A stretch of 64,000 nucleotides of DNA. It comes from Polaribacter batillariae. Its GTDB lineage: Bacteria > Bacteroidota > Bacteroidia > Flavobacteriales > Flavobacteriaceae. The notes beneath the pieces are model-generated. The model did no database searches, was not told where the DNA came from, and saw only the letters and a list, made by a program, of their open reading frames with translations. Positions 7,596-17,476 of the stretch are shown here, in pieces. Position 1 is the first letter of the stretch. Every line of letters begins with the position of its first letter. Where the stretch lies: NCBI RefSeq assembly GCF_017498485.1, contig NZ_CP071795.1, forward strand, positions 1,488,001 to 1,552,000, written 5' to 3'. The translations under genes and the position numbers were made by a program.

Positions 7596-9002
7596 TTATT
7601 TTAAAGTCGAAGAACAAACTTTATCTGTTTTTTCTATGCTAGTTTTTTTAATAGCTGCATACCCTCCTGCAACATCAATTACATTATGGTATCCTCTTGC
7701 TTTTAAAATTGAAGCTGCAATTACAGAACGATATCCTCCTGCACAATGCACATAAAAATCTCCTTTTTTAGGAAATTCAGAAATATGAGAATTTAAGAAA
7801 TCTAAGGGTGTATTTGCGGCAACTTTTATATGTTCACTTGCAAATTCTCCTGGTTTTCTTACATCAAAAACAGGAATATTTTCTTTTATTTTTTCTTCTA
7901 AAGTATTCGCAGAAATCGACTCTAAAGTGTCTATTTCTTTGCCTGCATTTTTCCAAGCTTTAAAACTTCCTTCTAAATAACCTATTACGTTATCGAAACC
8001 AACTCTCGATAAACGGGTAATTACTTCTTCTTCTCTACCATTTTCACAAACCAATAAAATAGGCTGCTTAATGTCTTTAATTAATGCACCCACCCAAGGT
8101 GCAAAACCACCATCGATTCCTATAAAAATAGATTGAGGAATAAAACCTTTTATAAATTCTGTTTGATGTCTTACATCTAAAACAACAGCGTTTGTTTCGT
8201 TTGCAGCAATTTCAAATTCTTTAACAGACAAAGGTCTTGTGCTTTTTTCAATTACATCTTCGATGTCTTTGTAGCCTTCTTTGTTCAGTTTTACATTTAA
8301 AGGAAAATAAGCTGGTGGTGGTAATAAACCTTCTGTAACTTCTTTTATAAATTCCTCTTTTGTCATGTCTGCTCTTAGTGCATAATTGTTTTTTTTCTGC
8401 TCGCCAATCGTGCCCACAGTTTCTTTGCTTAAATTTTTTCCACAGGCAGAACCTGCTCCATGAGCAGGATATACAATAACATCGTCTGCTAAAGGCATTA
8501 TTTTATTTCGCAAACTATCAAATAAATATCCAGCTAAATCGTCTTGTGTAATGTCTCCTTTTTGTGCCAAATCTGGTCTTCCTACATCTCCTAAAAACAA
8601 GGTATCTCCACTAAAAATTGCGTGGTCTTTTCCGTTTTTGTCTTTTAACAAATAACAAGAACTTTCCATAGTATGGCCAGGTGTATGCAGTAAGGTTATG
8701 GTAATTTCTCCTACTTTAAAAACCTGATTATCTTTTGCAATAATGGCATCGAAATTTGTTTTAGCTGTGGGACCAAAAACAATTTTTGCCTGTGTTTTTT
8801 CTGCTAAAGTTACGTGTCCGCTTACAAAATCTGCATGAAAATGCGTTTCGAAAATATATTTTATTTTCGCATTATTTTTATTTGCTTTATCGATGTAATC
8901 TTGCACTTCTCTTAACGGATCTATAATCGCAACTTCTCCATTACTTTCGATATAATAAGCACCTTGTGCTAAGCAACCTGTATAAATTTGTTCTATAATC
9001 AT
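7596..9002 (-). CDS. MBL-fold hydrolase with two rhodanese domains (persulfide dioxygenase-like)
   Basis: A 468-residue cytoplasmic protein. Residues 1 to about 240 form a metallo-beta-lactamase domain with FETHFHADFVSGH, LLHTPGHTMESSCYL, SGDTLFLGDVGRPDL and YPAHGAGSACG, the pattern of persulfide dioxygenase/ETHE1-like proteins. Two rhodanese domains follow: one with active-site loop LLVCENGREEE and one with VHCAGGYRSVIAAS, both keeping the cysteine. Such fusions oxidise or trap glutathione/thiol persulfides during sulfide detoxification. The adjacent rhodanese lipoprotein and upstream SulP transporter support a sulfur role. Confidence 0.85.
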   Translation of the reverse strand: MIIEQIYTGCLAQGAYYIESNGEVAIIDPLREVQDYIDKANKNNAKIKYIFETHFHADFVSGHVTLAEKTQAKIVFGPTAKTNFDAIIAKDNQVFKVGEITITLLHTPGHTMESSCYLLKDKNGKDHAIFSGDTLFLGDVGRPDLAQKGDITQDDLAGYLFDSLRNKIMPLADDVIVYPAHGAGSACGKNLSKETVGTIGEQKKNNYALRADMTKEEFIKEVTEGLLPPPAYFPLNVKLNKEGYKDIEDVIEKSTRPLSVKEFEIAANETNAVVLDVRHQTEFIKGFIPQSIFIGIDGGFAPWVGALIKDIKQPILLVCENGREEEVITRLSRVGFDNVIGYLEGSFKAWKNAGKEIDTLESISANTLEEKIKENIPVFDVRKPGEFASEHIKVAANTPLDFLNSHISEFPKKGDFYVHCAGGYRSVIAASILKARGYHNVIDVAGGYAAIKKTSIEKTDKVCSSTLK

Positions 9003-9084
9003 GTTCTTCTCTATTTTTATTACAAAGCTCTAAATAACAATAGAAATACAATTTTTCCAATGATATTTGTCAGCTATTTTATTT

Positions 9085-10811
9085 TTATTCGTAAGCTTGA
9101 TGAATGTATTTTGCGTACTTTTCTTGATGTGCTCTGTCTCCTGTTTTATAGTAAATAACGGCATCGTTATCTCTCATAAAAAAATGATTCAAATCAATTA
9201 TTTTTAACAATCCGCCTCTAAAAAGCGAATCTCTAACTGGGCCTTTAACACCCGAAAAATAAAAGGCTACACCTTTTTTTGATAGTATTTAATTCTTTCT
9301 TTAAGCATTTCTACCCCTGTACTGTCTATTCTATTAATACTTTCTGCATCAATTACAATCAACTTTAAATGGTCTCCTTTTTTTAAAGCCATTGCATCTA
9401 AATTGTCTCTAAAATAACTCGAATTTGCATAAAATAATTGCGCATCGAATCTAAAAACCAATATATCGTCTTCGATAATTACTTCTTTAAAACGGTTTTT
9501 ATTTCTATAAAAATTAGAGTTTGGCACTTTGCCTAACTCTGTAAAGTAAGGTCTTGAGGTTCTAAAAATTAAAATAATTAGCGATAAACCTACTCCTACA
9601 ATAATACCATATTCGATACCAAAAAATAAGGTTGATAAAAAAGTAGCAATCATTAACCAGAAATCTAAGTTATTTGCTTTCCATAAAAAGGTGGCTTCTT
9701 TAAAGTTAATTAAACCAAAAACAGCTACAATTATTATGGCTGCTAAAACTGTTTTGGGTAAAAAGTAAAAAAATGGCGTTAAAAAAAGTAAGGTAATAAT
9801 TACCATTACTACAGAAATTAATGCTGCCATTCCTGTTTTTGCACCACTTTCTTGATTGATGGCAGAACGTGAAAAACTTGATGTTGTAGGATAGGCTTTA
9901 AACAAAGAACCTACGATGTTACTTAACCCTAAAGCAATTAATTCTTGATTGGGTCTTACGCGATATTCTTCTTGTTTTGCTTCTAAAGATTTTCCTATTG
10001 AAATGGTTTCTAAGTAACCAACCATTACCAAGGTTAATGCAATTGGTAATAATTCTCTTATTTGTTCTACATCGAAAGTAGGAATACTAAAGCTTGGTAA
10101 GCCAGAGGGAATGTCTTTTACAATAGCTACATTATTCATAGAATCTCCAAAGAATTTCGTTATTAAAATTCCAAAAACAACTACAATTAAAGCATTGGGT
10201 ATTTTTTTATTTATTTTTCTAAAAAAAATAATTACTGCTACAGAAATTAATCCGATAATGGTTGTATGCAAATTAAATGTTGAAACTTGTAACCAAATAT
10301 CTTCTAAAATTATATGTACTTGATCGCTTTGTACAAAATCTACTCCTAGCAAGTTTCGAAATTGATTGAGTCCAATTATCAATGCAACTGCAGATGTAAA
10401 TCCTGTAATTACGGGTTTAGAGAGGAAATTTACAATAAACCCTAAACTAAAAATACCCATTATAAATTGAATAGTTCCTACCAATAATGCTAATAGAATG
10501 GCTATGGAAATGTAACTTTCGGAACCTGCTAATGCCAATGTAGAAACTCCTGTTGCAACAATTAAAGAATCCATAGCTACAGGACCTATTGCGACTTGCC
10601 TTGAGGAGCCAAAAATGGCATACATTACCTGTGGAACTAAGGCACAGTATAAGCCGTAAATAGGTGGTAAACCTGCAATTAATGCATACGCAATTCCTTG
10701 CGGAATTAGAATAATACCTACAGTAATGCCCGCAATTAAATCGCCCTTAAAAAGCGATTTATTATAGTTTGGCAACCATTCTAAAATTGGGATTACTTTT
10801 TTTATATTCAT
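9085..10811 (-). pseudogene. SulP family sulfate/anion transporter, frameshifted in the STAS domain
   Basis: Residues 1 to about 410 are the SulP membrane domain (WLPNYNKSLFKGDLIAGITV, IPQGIAYALIAGLPPIYGLY, PTTSSFSRSAINQESGAKTG), and a STAS domain begins near 430 (VIDAESINRIDSTGVEML). The open frame stops at 9267-9269 after 514 residues. Shifting frame at the T7 run 9274-9280 (A7 in the mRNA) restores about 60 conserved STAS residues (GVAFYFSGVKGPVRDSLFRG ... KYIHQAYE) ending at the stop at 9085. The site reads CAA AAA AAG, an exact A AAA AAG slippery heptamer, and a -1 shift gives the conserved sequence. So this is an assembly indel, a mutation, or programmed frameshifting. Confidence 0.8.
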
Positions 10812-10940
10812 AAATCAGAACAAAGAAAATAGAATTAAGAACAAAGACTCCAACTCAAAATCTATTATCTCTATTTTATGTATTACTAAATTATATTTTA
10901 TCAGAAAATCAATCTATTTTCTTGTTTCTTGTTTCTTAGA

Positions 10941-11963
10941 CTAAAACAATTCTCCTTGACTTCTACCTTTAATTCTTCCTAAATGTTTGTATGCCAATTC
11001 TGTAACTTCTCTTCCTCTTGGCGTACGCATTATAAATCCTTGCTGAATTAAAAAGGGTTCATATACTTCTTCAATTGTTTCTGTGTTTTCAGAAACAGCT
11101 GTTGCTATTGTACTTAATCCTACTGGGCCTCCTTTAAATTTATCGATAATGGTCATTAAAATTTTATTGTCCATTTCATCCAAACCATGGGCATCTACAT
11201 TTAGTGCTTTTAATGCATATTTTGCAATTTCAATAGTAATGTTTCCATTACCTTTAATTTGCGCAAAATCGCGTACTCTTCTTAATAATGCGTTTGCAAT
11301 TCTTGGTGTTCCTCTACTTCTTCCAGCAATTTCGATTGCACCTTCCATGGAAATAGGAACTCCTAAAATATTTGCACTTCTTTGAATAATTGTGGTTAAA
11401 AGTTCTGTTGAATAATAATGCAATCGGCTATTTATTCCAAAACGAGCTCTCATTGGAGCTGTTAACAATCCTGATCTTGTTGTGGCGCCAACTAAGGTAA
11501 ATGGTTCTAAATTGATTTGAACGGTTCTGGCATTTGGTCCAGATTCAATCATAATATCAATTTTATAATCTTCCATTGCAGAGTATAAATATTCTTCTAC
11601 AATAGGGCTTAATCGATGGATTTCATCAATAAAAAGCACATCTCGTTCATCTAAATTGGTTAATAAACCAGCCAAATCTCCTGGTTTGTCTAAAACGGGG
11701 CCAGAAGTTATTTTAATACCAACTTCTAACTCGTTTGCTAAAATATGTGCTAAGGTAGTTTTTCCTAAACCTGGAGGACCATGAAACAAAGTGTGGTCTA
11801 AAGCTTCGCCTCTTTGATTGGCTGCTTCTACGAAAATTTTTAAATTATCAATTGCTTGATCTTGCCCTGAGAAATCATCAAACGAAAGCGGACGTAGTTT
11901 TTTTTCTACGTCTAATTCTTCATTTGTGTAATTATCGTTTTTGGGATTTAAGTTTTCGTTCAT
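10941..11963 (-). CDS. ruvB: Holliday junction branch migration helicase RuvB
   Basis: A 340-residue AAA+ ATPase that drives RuvA-bound Holliday junctions during recombinational repair. Visible features: [20 protein letters not shown] at the N-terminus, Walker [13 protein letters not shown] near residue 65, Walker B DEIHRLSP near 115, sensor 1 [18 protein letters not shown], and the C-terminal winged helix ending [20 protein letters not shown]. Length is normal. It lies downstream of ctaD but is separated from it by a strong terminator, so it is likely transcribed separately. Confidence 0.97.
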   Translation of the reverse strand: MNENLNPKNDNYTNEELDVEKKLRPLSFDDFSGQDQAIDNLKIFVEAANQRGEALDHTLFHGPPGLGKTTLAHILANELEVGIKITSGPVLDKPGDLAGLLTNLDERDVLFIDEIHRLSPIVEEYLYSAMEDYKIDIMIESGPNARTVQINLEPFTLVGATTRSGLLTAPMRARFGINSRLHYYSTELLTTIIQRSANILGVPISMEGAIEIAGRSRGTPRIANALLRRVRDFAQIKGNGNITIEIAKYALKALNVDAHGLDEMDNKILMTIIDKFKGGPVGLSTIATAVSENTETIEEVYEPFLIQQGFIMRTPRGREVTELAYKHLGRIKGRSQGELF

Positions 11964-12013
11964 AAAAACAAAGATAATAGAATTTAAGATGATAAAATAA
12001 TGTTCTATAAAGC

Positions 12014-12045
12014 AAAAAACCTTTCCAAAGTTGGAAAGGTTTTTT
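12014..12045 (-). terminator. Terminator after the ACIII/cytochrome oxidase operon
   Basis: Perfect 13-bp stem AAAAAACCTTTCC / GGAAAGGTTTTTT with a six-base loop, 17 bases past the ctaD stop. The T run on either strand makes it usable in both directions. It separates ctaD from ruvB. Confidence 0.85.
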
Positions 12046-12061
12046 ATTGTTTTATTTTTAT

Positions 12062-13843
12062 TTATGATGGCTCTTCTCCATCTAATAAAGGTGTTGTTTG
12101 TAACACGAAGTCTTTGCCATGTAAATAATCGCTATCATCGTCGTTTGGATCTACACGCTTACTGTAATCGTACGCCCATCTGTGTACTTCTGGTAATTTA
12201 CCAGGCCAGTTTCCATGAATGTGTTCTACTGGAGTTGTCCATTCTAACGTATTTGAGTTCCAAGGGTTTTGTGTTGCCTTTTTACCTCTGTAAATAGAGA
12301 TAAAAAAGTTTGCTAAAAATATAATTTGAGCCAAACCACCAACCAATGCAAAAATGGTAATTACTACATTAATATCGGCTAAATCGTCGAACATTGGAAA
12401 GTTTGTGTTGGTATAGTATCTTCTTGGCAACCCAGCTAATCCAATAAAATGCATTGGCCAAAAAACTCCGTAAGCACAAATTATGCTTATCCAAAAGTGC
12501 CAATATCCCATGGTTTTATTCATCATTCTACCATACATTTTTGGAAACCAGTGATACACACCAGCAAACATTCCAAAAATTGCAGAAACTCCCATCACTA
12601 GGTGGAAATGCGCTACTACAAAATAGGTGTCGTGAATATTTATATCTAATGCAGAATCTCCTAAAACCAACCCTGTTAAACCTCCTGTTACAAATGTTGA
12701 TACCAATCCTATTGAAAATAACATTGCAGGGTTTAATTGTAAATTTCCTTTCCAAAGTGTGGTTACATAGTTAAATGCTTTTACTGCAGATGGAATTGCA
12801 ATTAATAGTGTTGTAAATGTAAATACAGATCCTAAGAATGGGTTCATTCCTGAGATAAACATATGGTGCCCCCAAACAATTGTCGATAAAAATGCAATTG
12901 CCATGATAGAACCAATCATTGCTCTATAGCCAAAAATTGGTTTTCTGGAGTTTGTAGAGATTATTTCTGAAGTAATACCTAATGCTGGTAATAATACAAT
13001 ATATACTTCTGGATGACCTAAGAACCAAAATAAGTGTTCGAATAATACTGGAGAACCACCTTGGTAATGCAATACTTCACCAGAAATAAATATGTCTGAT
13101 AGGTAGAAAGAGGTTCCAAAGCTTCTATCAAAAATTAATAATAATGCTGCAGATAATAATACTGGGAAAGAAACTACACCAATAATTGCAGTAATAAAAA
13201 ATGCCCAAATTGTTAGTGGCAATCTTGTCATTTTCATTCCTTTAGTACGCAAGTTAAATACGGTAACGATATAATTTAAAGATCCTATTAAAGAGGAAGC
13301 AATAAATATTGCCATCGAAACCAACCATAAGGTCATACCTGCTCCAGAACCTGGAATTGCTTGTGGTAATGCACTTAAAGGAGGGTAAATTGTCCAACCT
13401 GCAGATGCTGGTCCAGCTTCTACAAATAAAGAAATAACCATTACAATACTAGAGATAAAGAATAACCAGTAAGAAATCATATTTAAAAAACCAGAGGCCA
13501 TATCTCTGGCTCCAATTTGCAATGGAATTAATAAGTTCGAAAAAGTACCGCTTAAACCTGCAGTAAGTACAAAAAACACCATTATTGTACCATGGATTGT
13601 TACCAATGCTAAGTACATATCTGGGTTCATAATTCCATCTGTTTGATGTGGTCCTAAAAATGCTTCAATAATTGAAAACGATTTTTCTGGCCAAGCAATT
13701 TGCATACGGAATAACATAGACATTAATACCCCTATAATTCCCATAAACATACCAGTTACCAAGAACTGCTTAGAAATCATTTTATGGTCTTGAGTAAAAA
13801 TATATTTTGTTACAAATGTTTCTTTATGATGATGATCTGACAT
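12062..13843 (-). CDS. ctaD: Cytochrome c oxidase subunit I
   Basis: A 593-residue heme-copper oxidase subunit I, the catalytic subunit that reduces O2 and pumps protons. It has about 12 transmembrane helices. Signature stretches include [20 protein letters not shown] (CuB histidine and crosslinked tyrosine region), [17 protein letters not shown] (CuB His-His pair) and [15 protein letters not shown] (heme a/a3 histidines). The YIVLLPALG context indicates an A-type enzyme. It is last in the act-cta operon, 35 bases after ctaC. Subunits III and IV are not seen in this window. Confidence 0.96.
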   Translation of the reverse strand: MSDHHHKETFVTKYIFTQDHKMISKQFLVTGMFMGIIGVLMSMLFRMQIAWPEKSFSIIEAFLGPHQTDGIMNPDMYLALVTIHGTIMVFFVLTAGLSGTFSNLLIPLQIGARDMASGFLNMISYWLFFISSIVMVISLFVEAGPASAGWTIYPPLSALPQAIPGSGAGMTLWLVSMAIFIASSLIGSLNYIVTVFNLRTKGMKMTRLPLTIWAFFITAIIGVVSFPVLLSAALLLIFDRSFGTSFYLSDIFISGEVLHYQGGSPVLFEHLFWFLGHPEVYIVLLPALGITSEIISTNSRKPIFGYRAMIGSIMAIAFLSTIVWGHHMFISGMNPFLGSVFTFTTLLIAIPSAVKAFNYVTTLWKGNLQLNPAMLFSIGLVSTFVTGGLTGLVLGDSALDINIHDTYFVVAHFHLVMGVSAIFGMFAGVYHWFPKMYGRMMNKTMGYWHFWISIICAYGVFWPMHFIGLAGLPRRYYTNTNFPMFDDLADINVVITIFALVGGLAQIIFLANFFISIYRGKKATQNPWNSNTLEWTTPVEHIHGNWPGKLPEVHRWAYDYSKRVDPNDDDSDYLHGKDFVLQTTPLLDGEEPS

Positions 13844-13878
13844 AATCTTATTATTTGTAGTGTCTTTTTTAAACTAAT

Positions 13879-14883
13879 TTATTTAATAACTTCTGCTAAT
13901 GTTGGTTGCTCTGCAATCCACTTTTCGTATTCTTCTGGTTCTACAACCGTAATTTTCATTTGCATGTTGTAGTGAGAAGCTCCACAAATTTTGTTACACA
14001 ACAACAAATAATCAAATACATAAGGGTCTTCTCCTTTTGCTCTTCTTATTTTATTAATTCCATTGGTTTTTTCGATAACCTCTGGTTGTTGTCTCATTTC
14101 TTCTGTGGTGTATTTTGGTGTGAAACCAAATTCTGTAACCATTCCTGGAACACAATTCATTTGGGCTCTAAAGTGTGGCATGTAAGCAGAGTGTAAAACG
14201 TCTTGCGAACGAAATTTAAAATGAACTTTTCTACCTTTTGGTAAATACAATTCTGTTACTTGTTTATCGTCGGCAGCGTTTTTATCTGTCATATCTACAC
14301 CTAAAATGTTGATACCTTTTATGTAGTTTACGTTTCCTAAACCTAGTGTATTGTCTTCTCCTGCATAACGTGCATCCCATCGAAATTGTTGCGAATAGAC
14401 TTCAATAACGATTGCCTCATCATCAGATAAATCCATAACATTGTTCCATTGCCACAAACCATAACCAATTAAACCCACCAAAACAATGGCTGGAGTAATT
14501 GTCCAGATAAATTCTAATTTATGGCTATCTGCATAGAATTTTGCTTTTCTATCTTTACTTCCTCTATATTTAAAAGTGAAATAAAAGATAAGAAATTGCA
14601 TGATAAATTGTACAATTCCAATTAACCAAAAGGTAATGTTGAATAAATTATCGTCGTGTTCTCCTTCAATAGAGGCAGATTCTGGTAGCATTATTACGTT
14701 CATGAAAATTAAACAGTAGATCATCATAGCATATAAAAAAGCCATAAAACCAATAGCAAATTTTCCTTGAGCAGCATTATCATTATCGTTGGCAATAGAA
14801 CTTCTAAAGTTCATAATTCTGGTAATTTGCCAAACACTTACACCGATTGCAACACCTATAAAAATATAAAATAGAGCTAGCAT
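13879..14883 (-). CDS. ctaC: Cytochrome c oxidase subunit II (CuA subunit)
   Basis: A 334-residue protein. There is an N-terminal membrane helix, a second hydrophobic pair around residues 45-115, then the cupredoxin domain. The CuA site is complete: an upstream histidine in QDVLHSAYMPHF and the CNKICGASHYNM loop (C-x3-C-x3-H-x2-M). It accepts electrons from cytochrome c and passes them to subunit I. It lies between actF and ctaD with short gaps, the usual Bacteroidota order, so the oxidase and its quinol-side complex are expressed together. Confidence 0.95.
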   Translation of the reverse strand: MLALFYIFIGVAIGVSVWQITRIMNFRSSIANDNDNAAQGKFAIGFMAFLYAMMIYCLIFMNVIMLPESASIEGEHDDNLFNITFWLIGIVQFIMQFLIFYFTFKYRGSKDRKAKFYADSHKLEFIWTITPAIVLVGLIGYGLWQWNNVMDLSDDEAIVIEVYSQQFRWDARYAGEDNTLGLGNVNYIKGINILGVDMTDKNAADDKQVTELYLPKGRKVHFKFRSQDVLHSAYMPHFRAQMNCVPGMVTEFGFTPKYTTEEMRQQPEVIEKTNGINKIRRAKGEDPYVFDYLLLCNKICGASHYNMQMKITVVEPEEYEKWIAEQPTLAEVIK

Positions 14884-14917
14884 ATTTATCTTGTCTTAAT
14901 TTTTAATTAATTATTTA

Positions 14918-16360
14918 TTAATGATGATCTGCGGATCCTTCTCCTTTGTGTTCTATATTATAATAGTGAAAATGTTCACTTTCTTGCAAGAACGGATTTC
15001 CTAATGGTACAGCGTTTGCTTTTGCAAATGCACTAAATACTGTATATATAAATATTCCTAAGAAAAATAATAGTGCACTAATTTCTGGTATTCCAAAAAA
15101 CCATTGACCACCAACTGTTGCAGGCATTACCATAATAAATACATCTACATAATGACCGCCTAATATTACAATACCTCCAATAATAACAAACCAAGGAACA
15201 CTCTTAAAGTCGCTATTTAATAATAACAATACTGGAAACACAAAGTTCATAACAACCATTCCTAAAAACGGCAATTTGTATTCGTTAAATCTTGCTAAGA
15301 AATATGTAGTTTCTTCTGGAATATCTGCATACCAAATTAGCATAAACTGTGCGAACCATAAGTATGTCCAAAATACCGAGAAACCAAACATAAATTTTGC
15401 TAAGTCGTGAATATGGCTATCGTTAACTTTTGGCAAAGCTCCTTTTGAACGTAAATAAATGGTTACAAAAGCAATAATCGTTAAAGCGCTTACCAGTAAT
15501 GTCGCCAAAACATACCAGCCAAATAATGTTGAGAACCAGTGTGGGTCTAATCCCATAATCCAGTCCCAAGACATCATAGATTCTGTAATCATAAAAATGA
15601 ATAAGAATATTACAGAGGCATTATAGTTTTTCTTGTAGGTTTTAAATCCGTCGTTTGCAGTATCTTCTGCAATAGAATTTCTTCTAATAAACCATCTATA
15701 TAAATTCCAAAGTAATAAATATACAACACTTCTTATTGCCCATCCAGGAACATTCATCCACCAAGATTTACCATCTACAATAGCATCGTAATTTTCGCTT
15801 GTAGGATCAAATGTACCAGGTGTCATCCAAGAAAACATATGGTTATAGTGCCCTACTGTTAGGCCTATAAAAACCAACATTAAAATAGATACTGGAACTA
15901 AATTTGCGGTAATTGCTTCCATTACTCTAAATAAAACAATAGACCAACCAGATTGTGCTACTCTTTGTGCAGCATAAAATGCCAATACTAATAAAGTAGT
16001 ACCTAAGAAAAAGAATAAGGCTACATAAAAAGCAGACCAAGGTCTGTTTTGTAATTGGTGTAAAACGTGCTCTGCATGAGAATCGTCTCCATGAGCTCCA
16101 TGAGCACTCATTTCTTTATCTATATTTCCAGTACCTGCATGAGAACCGCTTGTATCGTGTTCTTTAGTTGCTGAATGGCTTTTAACAACTTTATCATGAG
16201 ACGTGCCATGAGTATTTCCATGAGATTGATTGGCTATAATTTCTTTAGCACTCTCAACGGTCATTTGAGATCCACTATAAAAGCTAAATGCAATACCTAA
16301 AGCTCCTAATACGATTAGTGCTAAAGAGAATATTTTTAATTTACCTGAGAATTGATACAT
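14918..16360 (-). CDS. actF: Alternative complex III subunit ActF (quinol:cytochrome c oxidoreductase)
   Basis: A 480-residue membrane protein of about ten helices, the NrfD-related second membrane subunit of alternative complex III. It contains WSAFYVALFFFLGTTLLVLA, SMMSWDWIMGLDPHWFSTLF and the LIWYADIPEETTYF segment typical of ActF. An unusual feature is a hydrophilic, histidine-rich loop between the first and second helices (about residues 40-105, with repeated SHG, HGAHG and DDSHAEH), which could bind metal ions. It lies between actE and ctaC in the operon. Confidence 0.9.
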   Translation of the reverse strand: MYQFSGKLKIFSLALIVLGALGIAFSFYSGSQMTVESAKEIIANQSHGNTHGTSHDKVVKSHSATKEHDTSGSHAGTGNIDKEMSAHGAHGDDSHAEHVLHQLQNRPWSAFYVALFFFLGTTLLVLAFYAAQRVAQSGWSIVLFRVMEAITANLVPVSILMLVFIGLTVGHYNHMFSWMTPGTFDPTSENYDAIVDGKSWWMNVPGWAIRSVVYLLLWNLYRWFIRRNSIAEDTANDGFKTYKKNYNASVIFLFIFMITESMMSWDWIMGLDPHWFSTLFGWYVLATLLVSALTIIAFVTIYLRSKGALPKVNDSHIHDLAKFMFGFSVFWTYLWFAQFMLIWYADIPEETTYFLARFNEYKLPFLGMVVMNFVFPVLLLLNSDFKSVPWFVIIGGIVILGGHYVDVFIMVMPATVGGQWFFGIPEISALLFFLGIFIYTVFSAFAKANAVPLGNPFLQESEHFHYYNIEHKGEGSADHH

Positions 16361-16387
16361 ATCTTTCGTATTCTTTCTTTTTGTAAT

Positions 16388-16936
16388 TTATTTTAACAAA
16401 TCTGCACGTAATGCTTCCACATATTGTACCACTTGCCAACGTTCTTTGTATGTTAATTGAGATGAGTGTGACCCCATTAAGTTTTTACCATGCATAATTA
16501 CGTGGTATATACTCCCTTCTGTAATATCTCTATCTTTGTAGTTGGGTATTCCAGCAAATTTATCTGCTTCTACCAAATATCCATTTCCATCTCCTTTTTT
16601 ACCATGGCAAGATGCACAGTAAATAGTGTACATTGCTTTTCCATTTTCTAAGTTTTCTTTTGTCTTTTCTAATGGATTTTTAAGCTCTGTTTTGGCTTGC
16701 TCATATCCTTCAGTTGTATCTGGTATATCGTATGCTGGAGCTCCACCTCTTGGAATTGTACCAGCCACTGGTTTCGAATTAACAGGGTTTCCATTTAAAC
16801 CGTTTGCGGCGTCTGCATTGTAAGGTACAGATTCATACATATCTGGCATAAATTGTACTTGTGGTGTTCTTTTATTGCCACAAGACATAAAACTTGCGAC
16901 AACTACTAAAGCGATAATTAATTTAAAATTCTTCAT
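16388..16936 (-). CDS. actE: Alternative complex III subunit ActE, monoheme cytochrome c lipoprotein
   Basis: A 182-residue protein. MKNFKLIIALVVVASFMSCG is a lipoprotein signal with the lipid-modified cysteine at residue 19. A single heme-binding motif CASCHGKKGDGNGY appears near residue 110, with a methionine ligand candidate in the KNLMGSHSSQ segment. In ACIII this periplasmic subunit is the electron exit towards cytochrome c or the oxidase. It is preceded 11 bases upstream by actD and followed by actF. Confidence 0.92.
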   Translation of the reverse strand: MKNFKLIIALVVVASFMSCGNKRTPQVQFMPDMYESVPYNADAANGLNGNPVNSKPVAGTIPRGGAPAYDIPDTTEGYEQAKTELKNPLEKTKENLENGKAMYTIYCASCHGKKGDGNGYLVEADKFAGIPNYKDRDITEGSIYHVIMHGKNLMGSHSSQLTYKERWQVVQYVEALRADLLK

Positions 16937-16946
16937 TATCTATATA

Positions 16947-17474
16947 TTAGTGCTTGTCTACTATATTAATTTCTACAGCTCCTGTGTTTGTTAACAATTC
17001 TGTTAATTCAGCTTCGTTATTATGAACAGGTATTTCCATTAAAAAATGATCGTCTGTAGTTCGTGGGTCTGGATTTTCTGCTTCTTTAAATGGCCAAATT
17101 CTGCTTCTCATATAAAAAGTAATTACCATTAAGTGGGCTGCAAAAAACACCGTTAATTCGAACATAATTGGCACAAAAGCGGGCATGTTTGCCCACCAAG
17201 TAAAGTTTGGTTTACCACCAATGTCTTGTGGCCAATCGTTAATCATAATATAATTTGTTAACCAAATTGCGACTGATAAACCTGTAATTCCGTAAAGAAA
17301 CGCAGTAATGGCCAATCTTGTTGGTGCTAAGCCCATTGCTTTGTCTAATCCATGAACTGGAAAAGGGCAAAATACTTCTTCTATATGATGGTGTTTTGCC
17401 TTTACAGCTTTTACTGCATCTAACAAAACTTCGTCATCGGTATAAAACGCGTGAATAACTTTTGATAATTCCAT
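16947..17474 (-). CDS. actD: Alternative complex III subunit ActD (DUF3341)
   Basis: A 175-residue DUF3341 protein with two transmembrane helices (LAITAFLYGITGLSVAIWLT; MPAFVPIMFELTVFFAAHLM). The cytoplasmic N-terminus starts VIHAFYTDDEVLLDAVKAVK, a ferredoxin-like fold, and the family hallmark HIEEVFCPFPVHGLDKAMGL follows. It is a structural membrane subunit of ACIII without a cofactor. It starts two bases after the actC stop, so translation is probably coupled. Confidence 0.93.
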   Translation of the reverse strand: MELSKVIHAFYTDDEVLLDAVKAVKAKHHHIEEVFCPFPVHGLDKAMGLAPTRLAITAFLYGITGLSVAIWLTNYIMINDWPQDIGGKPNFTWWANMPAFVPIMFELTVFFAAHLMVITFYMRSRIWPFKEAENPDPRTTDDHFLMEIPVHNNEAELTELLTNTGAVEINIVDKH

Positions 17475-17476
17475 AA

